64,000 bases of DNA from Phycisphaeraceae bacterium (lineage in GTDB: Bacteria > Planctomycetota > Phycisphaerae > Phycisphaerales > Phycisphaeraceae). How positions within the stretch are numbered: the first letter of the stretch is position 1; every line of letters begins with the position of its first letter. The DNA lies in NCBI GenBank assembly GCA_028277745.1, contig JANQFR010000065.1, positions 47,380 to 111,379 on the forward strand. The letters run 5' to 3'. The notes under the pieces are model-generated. The model was not told where the DNA came from, did not search any database, and saw nothing but the letters and a program-made list of their open reading frames with translations. The translations under genes and the position numbers were made by a program. Shown piece after piece: positions 42,345 through 51,751 of the stretch.

Positions 42345-42980
42345 ATGCCCTTAGTCCCCACCGTCATCGAGAAAACCGGACGCGGCGAACGCGTCTACGA
42401 CATCTACTCCCGCCTGCTCAAAGACCGCATCGTCTTCATGGGCGGGCCGGTCAGTGATGAGACGGCCAACCTCGTCGTCGCCCAGCTGCTCTTCCTGTCC
42501 AACGAAAGTCCCAAGGAAGACATCCACATGTACATCAACAGCCCCGGCGGCAGCGTGTCGGCCGGGCTGGGGGTGTACGACACGATGCAGTTCATCCGCC
42601 CGAAGGTGCACACCTACTGCACCGGGGTCGCCGCGTCGATGGGGTCGCTGCTGTTCATGGCCGGCGACAAGGGCCACCGCCACATGCTGCCCAACGGCCG
42701 CATCCTGCTCCACCAGCCCCTCATGGGCGGCGTCATGCAGGGCCAGGCCACCGACCTGTCCATCCAGGCCAAGGAGATGCTCCGCACCCGCGAACGGCTC
42801 TACGGCATCATGGCGTCCCACACCGGCCAGCCGTACGACAAGATCGCCGCCGACTGCGAGCGCGACCTCTGGCTCGACGCCCAGGAATCCGTCGACTACG
42901 GCCTGGCCGACTCGATCCTCGAACACGTGCCTGAAGGCATGGGACAGGCCGGCAAGGACCGCGAAGAAAGCGACGACTAG
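42345..42980 (+). CDS. clpP: ATP-dependent Clp protease proteolytic subunit
   Basis: A 211-residue serine protease. The catalytic triad is Ser98 in [10 protein letters not shown], His123 in LHQPLMGG and Asp174 in [27 protein letters not shown] and [16 protein letters not shown] match the family. It forms the tetradecameric barrel that works with ClpX or ClpA; neither is adjacent. AAGGAA lies eight bases before the ATG. The stop and the next GTG share one base, so the lipoprotein gene is translationally coupled. Confidence 0.96.
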   Translation: MPLVPTVIEKTGRGERVYDIYSRLLKDRIVFMGGPVSDETANLVVAQLLFLSNESPKEDIHMYINSPGGSVSAGLGVYDTMQFIRPKVHTYCTGVAASMGSLLFMAGDKGHRHMLPNGRILLHQPLMGGVMQGQATDLSIQAKEMLRTRERLYGIMASHTGQPYDKIAADCERDLWLDAQESVDYGLADSILEHVPEGMGQAGKDREESDD

Positions 42981-43615
42981 TGAACCGTCCCCCCGCCTCC
43001 AGCGCCCTGATCCGCCTGGCCCTGCTTGGGCTGGCCCTGGCCCTGTCGGGCTGCAAGGCCCGCATCGGCGGGGACACCACCATGGGGCAGCTGGTCGATG
43101 AGAACGCCGACCTGCGCGAGCAGGTGGCGGACCTCGAGACCCGGCTTCAGCGGCGGACCGACGAACTCGCCGCGGTCCGTCAGCAGCTCGACGGCGGCGC
43201 CCACCCCCTCCCCGGCGCGCAGCCGCCGACCCTCACGTCGCTCGCCCTCGGCCGGTACTCCGGCCCGCTCGATGCCTCCGGCGACGGTGTCGACGACACT
43301 GTCCGCGTGTACGTCAACCCGCTCGATCAGCAGGGCCGGTTCCTCCCCGTCGCCGGCGAGGCGCTGCTCCAGGTCGTGGCGATCCCGCAGGACGCGTCGG
43401 CCGAGCCGTATGTCCTGGCCCGCCGCGCCTACGACGCGCAGCAGTGGGACGCCGCGTACCGCAGCGGATTCACCGGCACGCATTACACCCTCGAGGCCCC
43501 GCTGCCCGACCCGTTGCCCGACGACGCCGGCGCGGTCACGCTGCGTGTGGACTTCACCCAGGCCGACACCGGCGTCCGCGTGAGCGCGCAGCAGCCCGCG
43601 ACGCTGGCGCGGTGA
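42980..43615 (+). CDS. Predicted lipoprotein with a short coiled coil
   Basis: A 211-residue lipoprotein: a signal peptide with lipobox ALSG-Cys25, a heptad-like coiled coil at about 37-70 (LVDENADLREQVADLETRLQRR), a Pro-rich stretch, then a globular beta domain (TLTSLALGRYSGPLDASGDGVDDTVRVYVNPLDQQG). The middle resembles an EF-hand-like Asp loop (DASGDGVDD). It is coupled to clpP by a one-base overlap, although the proteins act in different compartments. Function unknown. Confidence 0.75.
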   Translation: MNRPPASSALIRLALLGLALALSGCKARIGGDTTMGQLVDENADLREQVADLETRLQRRTDELAAVRQQLDGGAHPLPGAQPPTLTSLALGRYSGPLDASGDGVDDTVRVYVNPLDQQGRFLPVAGEALLQVVAIPQDASAEPYVLARRAYDAQQWDAAYRSGFTGTHYTLEAPLPDPLPDDAGAVTLRVDFTQADTGVRVSAQQPATLAR

Positions 43616-43644
43616 GTCATCAATGGCGTATTGTGAAAAAGGCG

Positions 43645-44130
43645 TTAATCCGCCGTCTGGGTGAAACCCGTCAGATTGGAGCTGTTGGCCTTATTGTAGA
43701 CGGCCAGGGTTTCGGTGTTGGTCGATTGCTTGCTGACCAGGGCGCGGAAGCGGCCGTTCTGGGGGTTGTACCAGAACGTGCCGTCCGATCGGATGAATTT
43801 GATCCGGGGGTGGGTGGCGTCCTCGCCGGCGGTGTCGTCGACCTTGATGGGGCTGGCCATGTCCGGGTCGTAGGGGTTGCTGGGCAGGCTCTTGCCGGCG
43901 AACCAGTTGGGGTCGATCGTGGCGGGGAACTCGCCGTTAATGGCATTGTATTCGTTGATCTTGGTCTGGACCGCGATGACCGACGTCGCGGCGGCGTGGG
44001 CCTTGGAGTCGGCGCTGGCCTTGAGGTAGCGCGGCGCCACCAGCGCCGCGAGGATGCCCAGGATCGCGATGACGATGATGAGTTCCACCAACGTAAAAGC
44101 GGTTTGATGTGCCACGCGTGGTCGCGTCAT
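43645..44130 (-). CDS. Type II secretion-type pseudopilin
   Basis: A 161-residue prepilin-like protein. A 10-residue basic leader precedes the class III cleavage site QTA-FTLVELIIVIAILGI; the residue before the cut is Ala, where Gly is usual. The Glu at mature position 5 is present. The helical stem continues to YLKASADSKAHAAAT, and the globular part holds PSNPYDPDM and a C-terminal beta region, like GspG/PulG. It may serve the same secretion or pilus machine as the FHA-GspE ATPase about 15 kb away. It is convergent with the lipoprotein gene. Confidence 0.9.
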   Translation of the reverse strand: MTRPRVAHQTAFTLVELIIVIAILGILAALVAPRYLKASADSKAHAAATSVIAVQTKINEYNAINGEFPATIDPNWFAGKSLPSNPYDPDMASPIKVDDTAGEDATHPRIKFIRSDGTFWYNPQNGRFRALVSKQSTNTETLAVYNKANSSNLTGFTQTAD

Positions 44131-44192
44131 GAAAACCTCCCCGTACCGTTTCGGTGATGGTTGAACGGCAACGGACTAACCCAAATGTCGGC

Positions 44193-44226
44193 ATAAAAAA
44201 GGCGGACCTTGAACGGCCCGCCTTAA
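44193..44226 (-). terminator. Rho-independent terminator of the PEP-CTERM gene
   Basis: On the minus strand AAGGCGG and CCGCCTT pair into a stem, followed by a run of six T. It lies 36-69 bp after the stop of the PEP-CTERM gene at 44262. Confidence 0.75.
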
Positions 44227-44261
44227 GTGACGGTCAATGCAGGTTTATCCTGATTGCGTTA

Positions 44262-44915
44262 TCAGACCCCCCGGTCCGATCGGCGACGCAGCAGCAACAG
44301 CCCCAGCCCCGTCGTCAGCAGCACCACCACCCCCGGCTCGGGAATCACAACCGTGATCGTGGCGGTGTCGCTCACCAGGTTATCGTCGATGTCAATACCA
44401 ATGGAGTTAGCGGTCTCAAATGCGTTAGGCGTCGGTCCGTCTGCGAAGGTAAAAACCACGGAACCAAGACCGACGCCGGTCACCTCGATGACCGCCAGCG
44501 GCACCGTGGTCACGCCGTTGACTGTTGACCCGATGGGGCTGTTCCCGTCAAGTTCATCGATGATATCGACGACCAGCGGGCTGGTGGTCATTTCAATCGG
44601 AGTGGGAGGCACGCCGGACCCAAATCCTTCGAACTCCGGGTCCAGCGTGACATCCGTGATGGCCGCAATGGAACTCCCGGCGAACGTAATCTGAAATTCC
44701 GCGAACCCCAAGCCCAGCCCAGCCACGATCTGCGACGAGTCGCTATCGGTCACCGTCTCCACCAGCGACACGGTCAGCAGCGTCGTGTCGCCGACGCCGA
44801 TCACGTCGGACGCCGGCGTGACCTGCAACTCGTAAGTGATGGCGGCGTTTGCCGTGGCGGCGCACAGAAGCACGCACGCGGCCGCGACCGTGGCGAAACA
44901 TTTTCGTTCAGGCAT
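44262..44915 (-). CDS. PEP-CTERM domain protein
   Basis: A 217-residue exported protein: signal peptide ending near ATANA-AI, a beta-rich domain (AITYELQVTPASDVIGVGDTT onwards) resembling cohesin-like or adhesive folds, and a C-terminal sorting tag: VVIPEPG, a hydrophobic helix, and RRRSDRGV. The tag is recognised by an exosortase and cleaved near Pro-Glu-Pro, so the protein is delivered to the cell surface, often in association with exopolysaccharide. It has its own terminator at 44193. The exosortase gene lies outside the window. Confidence 0.9.
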   Translation of the reverse strand: MPERKCFATVAAACVLLCAATANAAITYELQVTPASDVIGVGDTTLLTVSLVETVTDSDSSQIVAGLGLGFAEFQITFAGSSIAAITDVTLDPEFEGFGSGVPPTPIEMTTSPLVVDIIDELDGNSPIGSTVNGVTTVPLAVIEVTGVGLGSVVFTFADGPTPNAFETANSIGIDIDDNLVSDTATITVVIPEPGVVVLLTTGLGLLLLRRRSDRGV

Positions 44916-45030
44916 CTCTTTTCGTCTCCCAACCCGGAATCCTCATGGAACGGATCGTCCCCCCTGCCTGGACGAACGCACGCCGTGGAACCGCGCCACG
45001 GCACATGGAAGGATCAATCGGTTACCCTCC

Positions 45031-45048
45031 AAATGTTGATCCACATTT
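45031..45048. promoter_or_regulatory. Operator-like palindrome upstream of the PEP-CTERM gene
   Basis: AAATGT-TGATCC-ACATTT is a perfect inverted repeat in the 146-bp AT-richer gap between the PEP-CTERM gene and the deacetylase gene. It lies about 116 bp upstream of the PEP-CTERM start. Confidence 0.35.
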
Positions 45049-45061
45049 TAGTGTTATCCGG

Positions 45062-45934
45062 TCACGCCGCCATCTGCGTGTTGTCCCTCGAAATGGTTTT
45101 TTTACGCGGTCCTGATACGGCCAGCGCCATCTCGCCCACGGTCCGCCAGCGATGACGCCCCAGCAGCCGCCGCCACCGGGCTTCGGCTTTACCCAGATTC
45201 ACATAATGCCGCCATTTGGCGAGAACCCCCAGCCCGCTCACCCGCGGCTGGTCGGGGTCGATCTCCCAGGGATGGAGGTAGAACACGTATGATCCAGCCT
45301 GTTTCAGAACCCGTCGGACGCCTTGTTCAAACACGCATCCCGGCAGCAGACGGAAGTACCCCCCGCCGCCCATCGGCAGGTTCAGCGGGCCGGCCCGCAG
45401 GCTCGACACGCACACCTCAACGAACCCAGGCCGCAGTTCGCACGCCGGGCCGGTCACGCCCGACAGCCGGCCGTAACGCGGGTGGGGCGCGGGGAAGCAC
45501 GAGCTGTCGTAGCGGTGCCCGGTGTCCTGAAGGATCGGAATCGCCCAATCGGTGATCGAAAAGCTCGGCGCCCGGTACCCGCGGACCTCGACCCCACTGA
45601 TGTCTTCCAGCAGCCCCTTCGCACGGATCACGTCGGCCCTGAAGGTGTCGGGCGTCTGGCGGCTCACCAACTCGTGCCCGTAGCCGTGCGACGCCAGTTC
45701 GTGCCCCGCCGCGGTGATCTCGCGCACCAGTTGCGGGCATCGTCGGGCGACCCATCCGAGCACGAAAAACGTCGCTTGGGCGTCGTGTTCGTCCAGCATC
45801 GCCAGCATCCGCCGGGTGTTCGTCTCGACGCGGAGCGACCGGCGGTCCCACGTCTCGCGCGGGATCGCGGGCTTCAGATTTTCCACCTGAAACCAGTCTT
45901 CCACATCGATCGACATCGCCAGGCCGGGCCGCAT
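45062..45934 (-). CDS. Polysaccharide deacetylase, XrtA/DUF3473 type
   Basis: A 290-residue NodB-fold deacetylase. AMSIDVEDWFQVENL holds the catalytic Asp and the metal Asp, SHGYGHELVS the two metal histidines, and RGYRAPSFSI the substrate loop. The C-terminal MGGGGYFRLLP, FYLHPWEIDPDQPR and NLGKAEARWRRLL segments are those of the DUF3473-bearing deacetylases found with exosortase systems. It would remove N-acetyl groups from an exopolysaccharide. An inner ATG (MAMSID) is an alternative start. Confidence 0.9.
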   Translation of the reverse strand: MRPGLAMSIDVEDWFQVENLKPAIPRETWDRRSLRVETNTRRMLAMLDEHDAQATFFVLGWVARRCPQLVREITAAGHELASHGYGHELVSRQTPDTFRADVIRAKGLLEDISGVEVRGYRAPSFSITDWAIPILQDTGHRYDSSCFPAPHPRYGRLSGVTGPACELRPGFVEVCVSSLRAGPLNLPMGGGGYFRLLPGCVFEQGVRRVLKQAGSYVFYLHPWEIDPDQPRVSGLGVLAKWRHYVNLGKAEARWRRLLGRHRWRTVGEMALAVSGPRKKTISRDNTQMAA

Positions 45935-46067
45935 CGTCTGATGTATCGACGCTTCCGCGCCAGCCCGGTACGCCCGGCATTATCGGAAGCCCCGACCCAG
46001 TTACCGGTCGCGCAGTCCCGTGGACCTCGACCTTATCGGGAGCCCGCATACGGAGGAGAGGCTTGGG

Positions 46068-48578
46068 TCACCGGCCGCGGTTGATGACCCAGCGCAACTC
46101 CGGCATCCTCAGGACCCACGCCAGCCCCGTAACCGACGCGACGCCGAACGCCACCCACATCGCCAGCGCCGCCGCGAGACGCCATTGCGGGTCCAGCGGC
46201 GCCAGGCCGATGTGCGTGATCGGCCAGAGCATCAGGCCCATCGCCCCCGCCGCGGCCGCGGTCTTGAGCCAGGACCGGCGGACCGCGCGGTCGATCAGCC
46301 CCGGCTCACGCCGGCTCAGCAAGGCCAGCAGCACCACGGCCTGCAGCGCCGCGGTGATCGCGGTCGACCACGCCAGCCCCGCGGCGCCCAGCGGCCAGAT
46401 CAGCGTGAGGTTCAGGCAGAGGTTCAGCCCGACCATGGCCGCCGCGGTCTTGACGGGCGTGAGCGTGTCGCCGCGTGCGTAAAACGCGCGGGTCAGCACC
46501 TGCGCCATCGAATACGCCCAGACGCTGGTCGCGTACCCCAGCAGGATGGCCGAGACCCGCATCGCGTCATCGGCCCTGAACGCCGCGCGCTCGTAAACCA
46601 CCCGCACCAGCGGCTCGCGCACCAGCACGAGCCCGACGGTGGCGGGCAGCCCGATGAAGACCGTCAGGCGCAGCCCCTTGCGGAGGATCGCGATGAAGCC
46701 GTCGTCGGACGGCGTCGCGGCGCCGTCTTCCCCGCTCCGGGCCGCCCGCGCCAGGGCCGGGTAGATCGCGGTTGCCACCGCGATCCCGAACACCCCCAGC
46801 GGGAATTGGTACAGCCGCTGCGCCCACGCCAGCGCCGCGACGCTGCCGGTCTCGATCGGGTACGCGATCGTTCGTCCCCACCACTTGAACGTGCTCTGGC
46901 CCTCCGCGCTGGGCGACAGCCCGAACGCGATCAGCGTGTCCAGCAGCGCGTTGATCTGGAACACCGCCAGCCCCACAACCATCGGCAGGGTCATGACGAG
47001 CATCGCTTTCAACTCGTCTTTGAGGCGGGGGCGGGGGCGGGGGCGGAGGCCGGCGGTCGCGGCGCGCTCCCCGCGCGCGCGTCGACCGACACACCCTAGC
47101 AGCACGCTCCCCTGCCAGACCACCTGCGCCGCGCCGGCCGCGACCACGCCGACCGCAATGGCGGCGGCGATCCGCGCTTCGTTCCCGGTCGCCACCGCGC
47201 TGCCCGCGGCGACGCCGACGATCACGAGGTTGAGCAGGATCGGCGCCGCCGCCGGCGGGCCGAACCGCCCGTGGACCTGCAGGGCGCCGCCCATCAGCGC
47301 CGCCAGGCACACCAGCGGCATGTACGGCAGCATCATCATCGTCAGCCGGATCGCCAGCGCCGAACGCGGCGACCAGCCCTCCAGCCCCGACATCCACCAG
47401 AGCACCCCCTCGCCAGCGAGCGTGATCCCCCCCAGCAGCACCGCCAGCGCGCCCACCGTCGCCGCGGCGAACCGCCGCGACAGATGGGCGTCCTCCCGGA
47501 CCAGCCGGGCGTACCGGGGGATGAACGCCGCGGTCAGCGCGCCCTCGCCAAACAGCCGCCGGAACAGGTTCGGCACGACAAACCCGACAAAAAACGCGTC
47601 CGCGACCCCGCTGAGCCCGAACACCGCCGCCAGCACCGCGTCGCGCCCCAGCCCGGTCACCCGTGAGACGAGCGTCAGGCCGCTCACCAGCACCGCGTGC
47701 CCCACGAATTCTCTATCGTCATGGCTTTTTTCGGCCGGGGCGGTTTGGACCGCCTGCTCCGCCCGTGGCCTGGGGCCGACCTTCCATTCGGTCCACAAGG
47801 TCCAAACGAGGCGCGCCAGGCACCAGCCACTCATCCCGACGGCCAGCCCCAACTCGTGCCAGTAGATGTCGCGCAGGTCGACGAAGTTGCCCCGTCCGAG
47901 CCGGTGCTGGATCACTTCGATCAGCGGCGCGCTGCCCCCGACGACCAGCAGGGTGATCACGACGCCCAGCCGCGGCCGCTTCCGTCCGCCCGCGGCCGCC
48001 AGCGCGAGCACCCAGGTCAGGATGATCGCGGTGTAGAAGTGGACCCATTTGTCGGTCGTGTAGCTCGGCTGGGTGAAAAGCCCGATGAGCTTGAGCATGG
48101 CGGCGTGTCCCGACGGCAACAGCGTCAGGGCCGCGAGGCTGGGCAGCGAGACCAGCAGCAGAGCGCGGGCGGCGTAGACCGCCGGCGTCCAGGTCAGCGC
48201 GTGGCTCGGGCGTGCGGACGCCAGCAGGTAGCCCGCCCCCACGCCGATCAGGCTCGCCAGCAGGTCCGCCCCCGAGACGACGCGCCCGGTCCATTGCTGG
48301 GTCCACTCATCGATCACCGCGTAGACCGCCGCGATGGCCAGGCCCGCCGCGGCGTTGGCGGCCGGCCCCCGCGCCCAGCCCGCCGGGCGGGCGAGGATCA
48401 GCAGCCCGGCCAGCAGCCCGAACGCCGCCACGTGGCCCACCTTGTCCAACTGCACCGCCGCGCCCGGCCCCGCCGTCCCCAGGTCCAGCCCCGGCCAATG
48501 GGTCGCCGCCGCCAGCGCAACCCAGTACGCGGCCAGGATCAGACGGGCGGGCAACGGTCGTGGCTCTCGAAACGGCAA
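46068..48578 (-). CDS. murJ: (VanZ)2-MurJ fusion flippase
   Basis: An 836-residue polytopic protein. Residues 1-120 are a VanZ-like unit: DKVGHVAAF (45-53) and DEWTQQWTGRVVSGADLLAS (90-109). Residues 150-265 are a second unit: DKWVHFY (176-182) and VIQHRLGRGNFVDLRDIY (222-239). From about 291 it is a MurJ/MVF flippase: SGLTLVSRVTGLGRD, FGLSGVADAFFVGF, NLFRRLFGEGALTAAFIPRY and YARGDTLTPVKTAA. It would flip lipid-linked precursors of peptidoglycan or of a surface glycan. A Pro/Arg-rich loop (coded by repeated GCGGGG) lies near residue 520. It is divergent from a glycosyltransferase gene. Confidence 0.85.
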   Translation of the reverse strand: MPFREPRPLPARLILAAYWVALAAATHWPGLDLGTAGPGAAVQLDKVGHVAAFGLLAGLLILARPAGWARGPAANAAAGLAIAAVYAVIDEWTQQWTGRVVSGADLLASLIGVGAGYLLASARPSHALTWTPAVYAARALLLVSLPSLAALTLLPSGHAAMLKLIGLFTQPSYTTDKWVHFYTAIILTWVLALAAAGGRKRPRLGVVITLLVVGGSAPLIEVIQHRLGRGNFVDLRDIYWHELGLAVGMSGWCLARLVWTLWTEWKVGPRPRAEQAVQTAPAEKSHDDREFVGHAVLVSGLTLVSRVTGLGRDAVLAAVFGLSGVADAFFVGFVVPNLFRRLFGEGALTAAFIPRYARLVREDAHLSRRFAAATVGALAVLLGGITLAGEGVLWWMSGLEGWSPRSALAIRLTMMMLPYMPLVCLAALMGGALQVHGRFGPPAAAPILLNLVIVGVAAGSAVATGNEARIAAAIAVGVVAAGAAQVVWQGSVLLGCVGRRARGERAATAGLRPRPRPRLKDELKAMLVMTLPMVVGLAVFQINALLDTLIAFGLSPSAEGQSTFKWWGRTIAYPIETGSVAALAWAQRLYQFPLGVFGIAVATAIYPALARAARSGEDGAATPSDDGFIAILRKGLRLTVFIGLPATVGLVLVREPLVRVVYERAAFRADDAMRVSAILLGYATSVWAYSMAQVLTRAFYARGDTLTPVKTAAAMVGLNLCLNLTLIWPLGAAGLAWSTAITAALQAVVLLALLSRREPGLIDRAVRRSWLKTAAAAGAMGLMLWPITHIGLAPLDPQWRLAAALAMWVAFGVASVTGLAWVLRMPELRWVINRGR

Positions 48579-48763
48579 GCGGGGCTCGGCGGCGGTGGGT
48601 GATCGGGACCCGCATCTTATCGTCGAGATCGCTTGCGCCCGGCCAACCTCGCCCGTGCCGGATCACCGGCCGCCCGGCGCTGAACGAGGCGTCGATGTCC
48701 GCCGCGGAGCCCGCCCCACGCCTGACTTGAAGGGACGGGCGGGTCTGTATACTCCGGCCTCCG

Positions 48764-50002
48764 ATGCGCGTGCTCCTGATCAACCAGACCTTTTATCCCG
48801 ATCACGCCGCGACGGCCCAGCACGCCCACGACCTGGCGCGGGACCTGGTCGCGGCGGGGCACGAGGTGATGGTCATCGCGTCGCGGTCGGCCTACGGCTC
48901 GCGCGGGGCGGCCCTGCCTCGGCGGGAAACCGTCGACGGCGTCGAGGTTCATCGCGTGGGCGTCAGCTTCTTCGGCAAGGCGTCGTTGCTGCTGCGGCTG
49001 ATCGATTTCCTGGTGTTTTATGTGTTGGCTTTGTTCAAGGCGTTCACCTTGCGTCGTCCCGACGTGGTGACGCCGTTCACCACGCCGCCGATGATCGTGC
49101 TGGTCGGCTACCTCCTGTCGCGGGTGAAGCGTTGCGCCTGCGTGTACTGGGTGATGGACCTCTACCCGGACGTGCCGGTTGCGTTTGGCGTGCTCAAGCG
49201 GGGCGGGGTCGCGGCGCGCGGCCTGGAGTGGGTTCATCGCTATGTGATGCGGCGGGTGGATCGGGCCGTGGTGCTGGGCCGATGCATGCGCGACCGGGTG
49301 GAGGGCAAGGGCGTGCCGGCGTCGCGGCTGGCGCTGATCCGCCCGTGGGCCGACGCTGCGGAGTTGGCGCCGTTGGACCGCGACGCGAACCCGCTGCGGG
49401 CCCAATGGGGGCTGGGCGATCGGTGGGTGGTGATGTACTCGGGCAACCTGGGTTTGGCGCACGACGCGGACACGCTCTTTGAAGCGATGCGTCGGCTTGA
49501 CGAGCGGGGCGACCTCGCGTTCGTGTTCGTGGGCGGGGGGAAGGGGATGTCGCAACTCGAAGGGCGGGTCCGGGAGGCGGGGTTGAGCGGGGTGCGGTTT
49601 GAGCCTTACCAGCCGCGTGAGCGGTTGGCGGCGTCGTTAAGCGCAGCGGACCTGCACCTGATCAGCCAGTCGTCGTCGATGACGGGGCTGCTGGTGCCGT
49701 CGAAGGCGATGGGGGTGATGGCGTCGGGCCGGCCGGCGGTGTTTGTGGGGGACGCGGAGGCCGAGGCGGGCCGTCTGCTCGCCGAGGAGGGCGCGGGCCG
49801 GGTGTCGCCGCCGGGGGACGCGTTGGGGCTGGCGGAGGCGATCGCGTGGTTCGCATCCCACCGCGACGAAGCACGGGTGATGGGCGCGGCGGCGCGCCGG
49901 GCGGTGGTGGAGCGGTACGACCGTTCCCACGCAACCGCCGCGTGGGAACGGCTGCTGCAAGGATGCGTCGACGCACGCACCCATCCAAACGCGGTACACT
50001 GA
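48764..50002 (+). CDS. GT4-family glycosyltransferase
   Basis: A 412-residue GT-B enzyme resembling WcaI/WbuB. VLLINQTFYPDHAATAQHA starts the acceptor half; TPFTTPPMIVLVGYLL and VYWVMDLYPDVPVA follow. The donor half holds VVMYSGNLGLAHD, FVGGGKGM and the family EP-like loop SMTGLLVPSKAMGVMASGRP. It transfers a sugar to a lipid-linked or exopolysaccharide acceptor on the cytoplasmic face. It is followed by the acetyltransferase gene 6 bp downstream. Confidence 0.9.
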   Translation: MRVLLINQTFYPDHAATAQHAHDLARDLVAAGHEVMVIASRSAYGSRGAALPRRETVDGVEVHRVGVSFFGKASLLLRLIDFLVFYVLALFKAFTLRRPDVVTPFTTPPMIVLVGYLLSRVKRCACVYWVMDLYPDVPVAFGVLKRGGVAARGLEWVHRYVMRRVDRAVVLGRCMRDRVEGKGVPASRLALIRPWADAAELAPLDRDANPLRAQWGLGDRWVVMYSGNLGLAHDADTLFEAMRRLDERGDLAFVFVGGGKGMSQLEGRVREAGLSGVRFEPYQPRERLAASLSAADLHLISQSSSMTGLLVPSKAMGVMASGRPAVFVGDAEAEAGRLLAEEGAGRVSPPGDALGLAEAIAWFASHRDEARVMGAAARRAVVERYDRSHATAAWERLLQGCVDARTHPNAVH

Positions 50003-50008
50003 ATATTC

Positions 50009-50593
50009 ATGCCTGAGATGACCGACGATCATCCATCGCCGCCCGCCCAGACGCTCGACCGCACCGCGAACTGGCCGTATTCGTCGGGCGAGTATTTTCG
50101 TCGGACCCTCTGGGAACTGGTTCAAGCGACGCTCTTCCGCTGGAGCCCGCCCCGCGCGTACGCCTGGCGGCGGTGGTGGCTGCGGCGGTTCGGCGCCGAC
50201 CTCGCCCCCACGTCCGGCGTCCGGCCCACCGTCCGCATTACGTTTCCCTGGTTACTCAAGATGGGCGAACACGCCATGCTCGGCGACCGCGTGCGCGTCT
50301 ACAACCTCGGCTATATCACGATCGGCAACCACACCGTCGTCTCCCAGGACGCCCACCTCTGCGCCGGCACACACGATTACACCCGCCCCGACCTGCCGCT
50401 GCTGCGTCCGCCCATCACCATCGGCGACGGCGTGTGGGTGTGCGCCGATACGTTCGTCGGCCCCGGCGTCACCATCGGGGACCGCAGCGTGATCGGCGCC
50501 CGGGCCGTGGCGGTCAGGGACGTCCCCAGCGACGTTGTCGTCGCGGGCAACCCCGCGAAGATCGTCAAGCCTCGTGAGATGGCTCATGGTTGA
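50009..50593 (+). CDS. WcaF-like putative colanic acid O-acetyltransferase
   Basis: A 194-residue left-handed beta-helix (hexapeptide repeat) acyltransferase. An N-terminal helical region (YSSGEYFRRTLWELVQATLF) precedes the repeats: YITIGNHTVVSQDAHLCAGTHDYT has the catalytic His, and PPITIGDGVWVCADTFVGPGVTIGDRSVIGA continues the coil, ending PAKIVKPRE. It would O-acetylate an exopolysaccharide sugar. It is 6 bp after one glycosyltransferase and overlaps the next by 8 bp. Confidence 0.9.
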   Translation: MPEMTDDHPSPPAQTLDRTANWPYSSGEYFRRTLWELVQATLFRWSPPRAYAWRRWWLRRFGADLAPTSGVRPTVRITFPWLLKMGEHAMLGDRVRVYNLGYITIGNHTVVSQDAHLCAGTHDYTRPDLPLLRPPITIGDGVWVCADTFVGPGVTIGDRSVIGARAVAVRDVPSDVVVAGNPAKIVKPREMAHG

Positions 50594-51740
50594 TCAGACG
50601 CCTACGCCCGCGCGGCTGAAAACGCTTCATGTTTCATTGCGTCTGGGATTCCAGGGCGGGGGCGTGGCCGCTTACGTGCATGGTCTGGTTTCCCACCTGA
50701 CGCCTGGTGACGTCGAGAGCACCCTGTTTTCGACCGACATCGATCCGGTTGATCACCAGCCCCGCGAGCCGCGCGGTTGGCCCGAGATGACGTACAGCCC
50801 GAAGCTGTGGGGGCGGTTGCCCGGGCTTGTCGAGGCGGCCGACGTGGTGCACCTGCACGGATTGAGAACGTTGCTGGGCTGGCGCACCCGCGTGCTGGCG
50901 CAACGTATCGGGCGCCCCCTGGTCGTCAGCCCCCACGGTCAGCTTCACCCCTGGCTGCTTGCTAAGAACCGATGGCGCAAGCGCCTGATTGATCGCCTCT
51001 GGCTGCGACGCACCTTGTCCTCAGCTTCACTGCTGCTGGCGATGTCCCAGGGCGAGGCCGACGACATCCGCGCCGTTGTTCCTGACGCGAGAATAGCCCA
51101 CGTACCGATCGGCATCGACGCCGCGGATTACACCGGCGAACCCGACCGGGCCGGCTTCGAGGCCGAGCACGCCGACCTGCGCGGCCGACGATGGCTGGTC
51201 TATTGCTCAACGATCTCACCCCGTAAAGGGCTGGGCATGCTGATCGAAGCGTGGGCTCAGGTCTGGCGGGCGCACCCGGACTGGCGCCTGCTGATCGCGG
51301 GCCGGGATATCTCCGGCTACGGCGACCAGCTGCAGGCGGAGGCCCGGGCCAACGGCGTTGAGTCTTCGGTGATCTTTCTCGGCGAAGTCGACGAACCACG
51401 CAAACGGGCGTTGGTCGCGTCGGCCGACCTCACGATTTTACCGACATTCAGCGAGGCGTTTGGCATCTCGGTGCTCGAAGCGATGGCGTCGGGCGTCCCG
51501 ATGTTGACCACGACCGGGGCGCCCTGGCCCGAGGTGGTGACGCACGATTGCGGTTGGCGGGTTGAGATCGGCGTACAGCCGCTGACGGCCGCGCTCCACG
51601 AAGCGCTGGCGTGTGACGCGTCCACTCTCGCGGCGAAGGGCGCCAACGGCCGCAGACTCGTCCAGCAACACTACACCTGGGAGGCGACCGCCCAAGCAGT
51701 CACCGGCCTTTACCGCGGCTTGATCACGCAGGATCGTTAA
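50586..51740 (+). CDS. GT4-family glycosyltransferase
   Basis: A 384-residue GT-B enzyme. The acceptor side has FQGGGVAAYVHGLVSHL and DVVHLHGLRTLLGWRT. SPHGQLHPWLLAKNRWRKRL is the usual segment at the domain junction. The donor side holds YCSTISPRKGLGMLIEAW, and PTFSEAFGISVLEAMASGVP contains the conserved E-x7-E nucleotide-sugar pair. The ATG at 50586 overlaps the acetyltransferase end, giving a coupled three-gene unit. Sugar and linkage are unknown. Confidence 0.9.
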   Translation: MVDQTPTPARLKTLHVSLRLGFQGGGVAAYVHGLVSHLTPGDVESTLFSTDIDPVDHQPREPRGWPEMTYSPKLWGRLPGLVEAADVVHLHGLRTLLGWRTRVLAQRIGRPLVVSPHGQLHPWLLAKNRWRKRLIDRLWLRRTLSSASLLLAMSQGEADDIRAVVPDARIAHVPIGIDAADYTGEPDRAGFEAEHADLRGRRWLVYCSTISPRKGLGMLIEAWAQVWRAHPDWRLLIAGRDISGYGDQLQAEARANGVESSVIFLGEVDEPRKRALVASADLTILPTFSEAFGISVLEAMASGVPMLTTTGAPWPEVVTHDCGWRVEIGVQPLTAALHEALACDASTLAAKGANGRRLVQQHYTWEATAQAVTGLYRGLITQDR

Positions 51741-51751
51741 GCGTCGACGCG

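Noticed and set aside
47034..47056. GCGGGG tandem run suspected to be a repeat array
   Set aside because: It is a few copies only and codes for a Pro/Arg-rich loop of the MurJ fusion; it is not a CRISPR or satellite.
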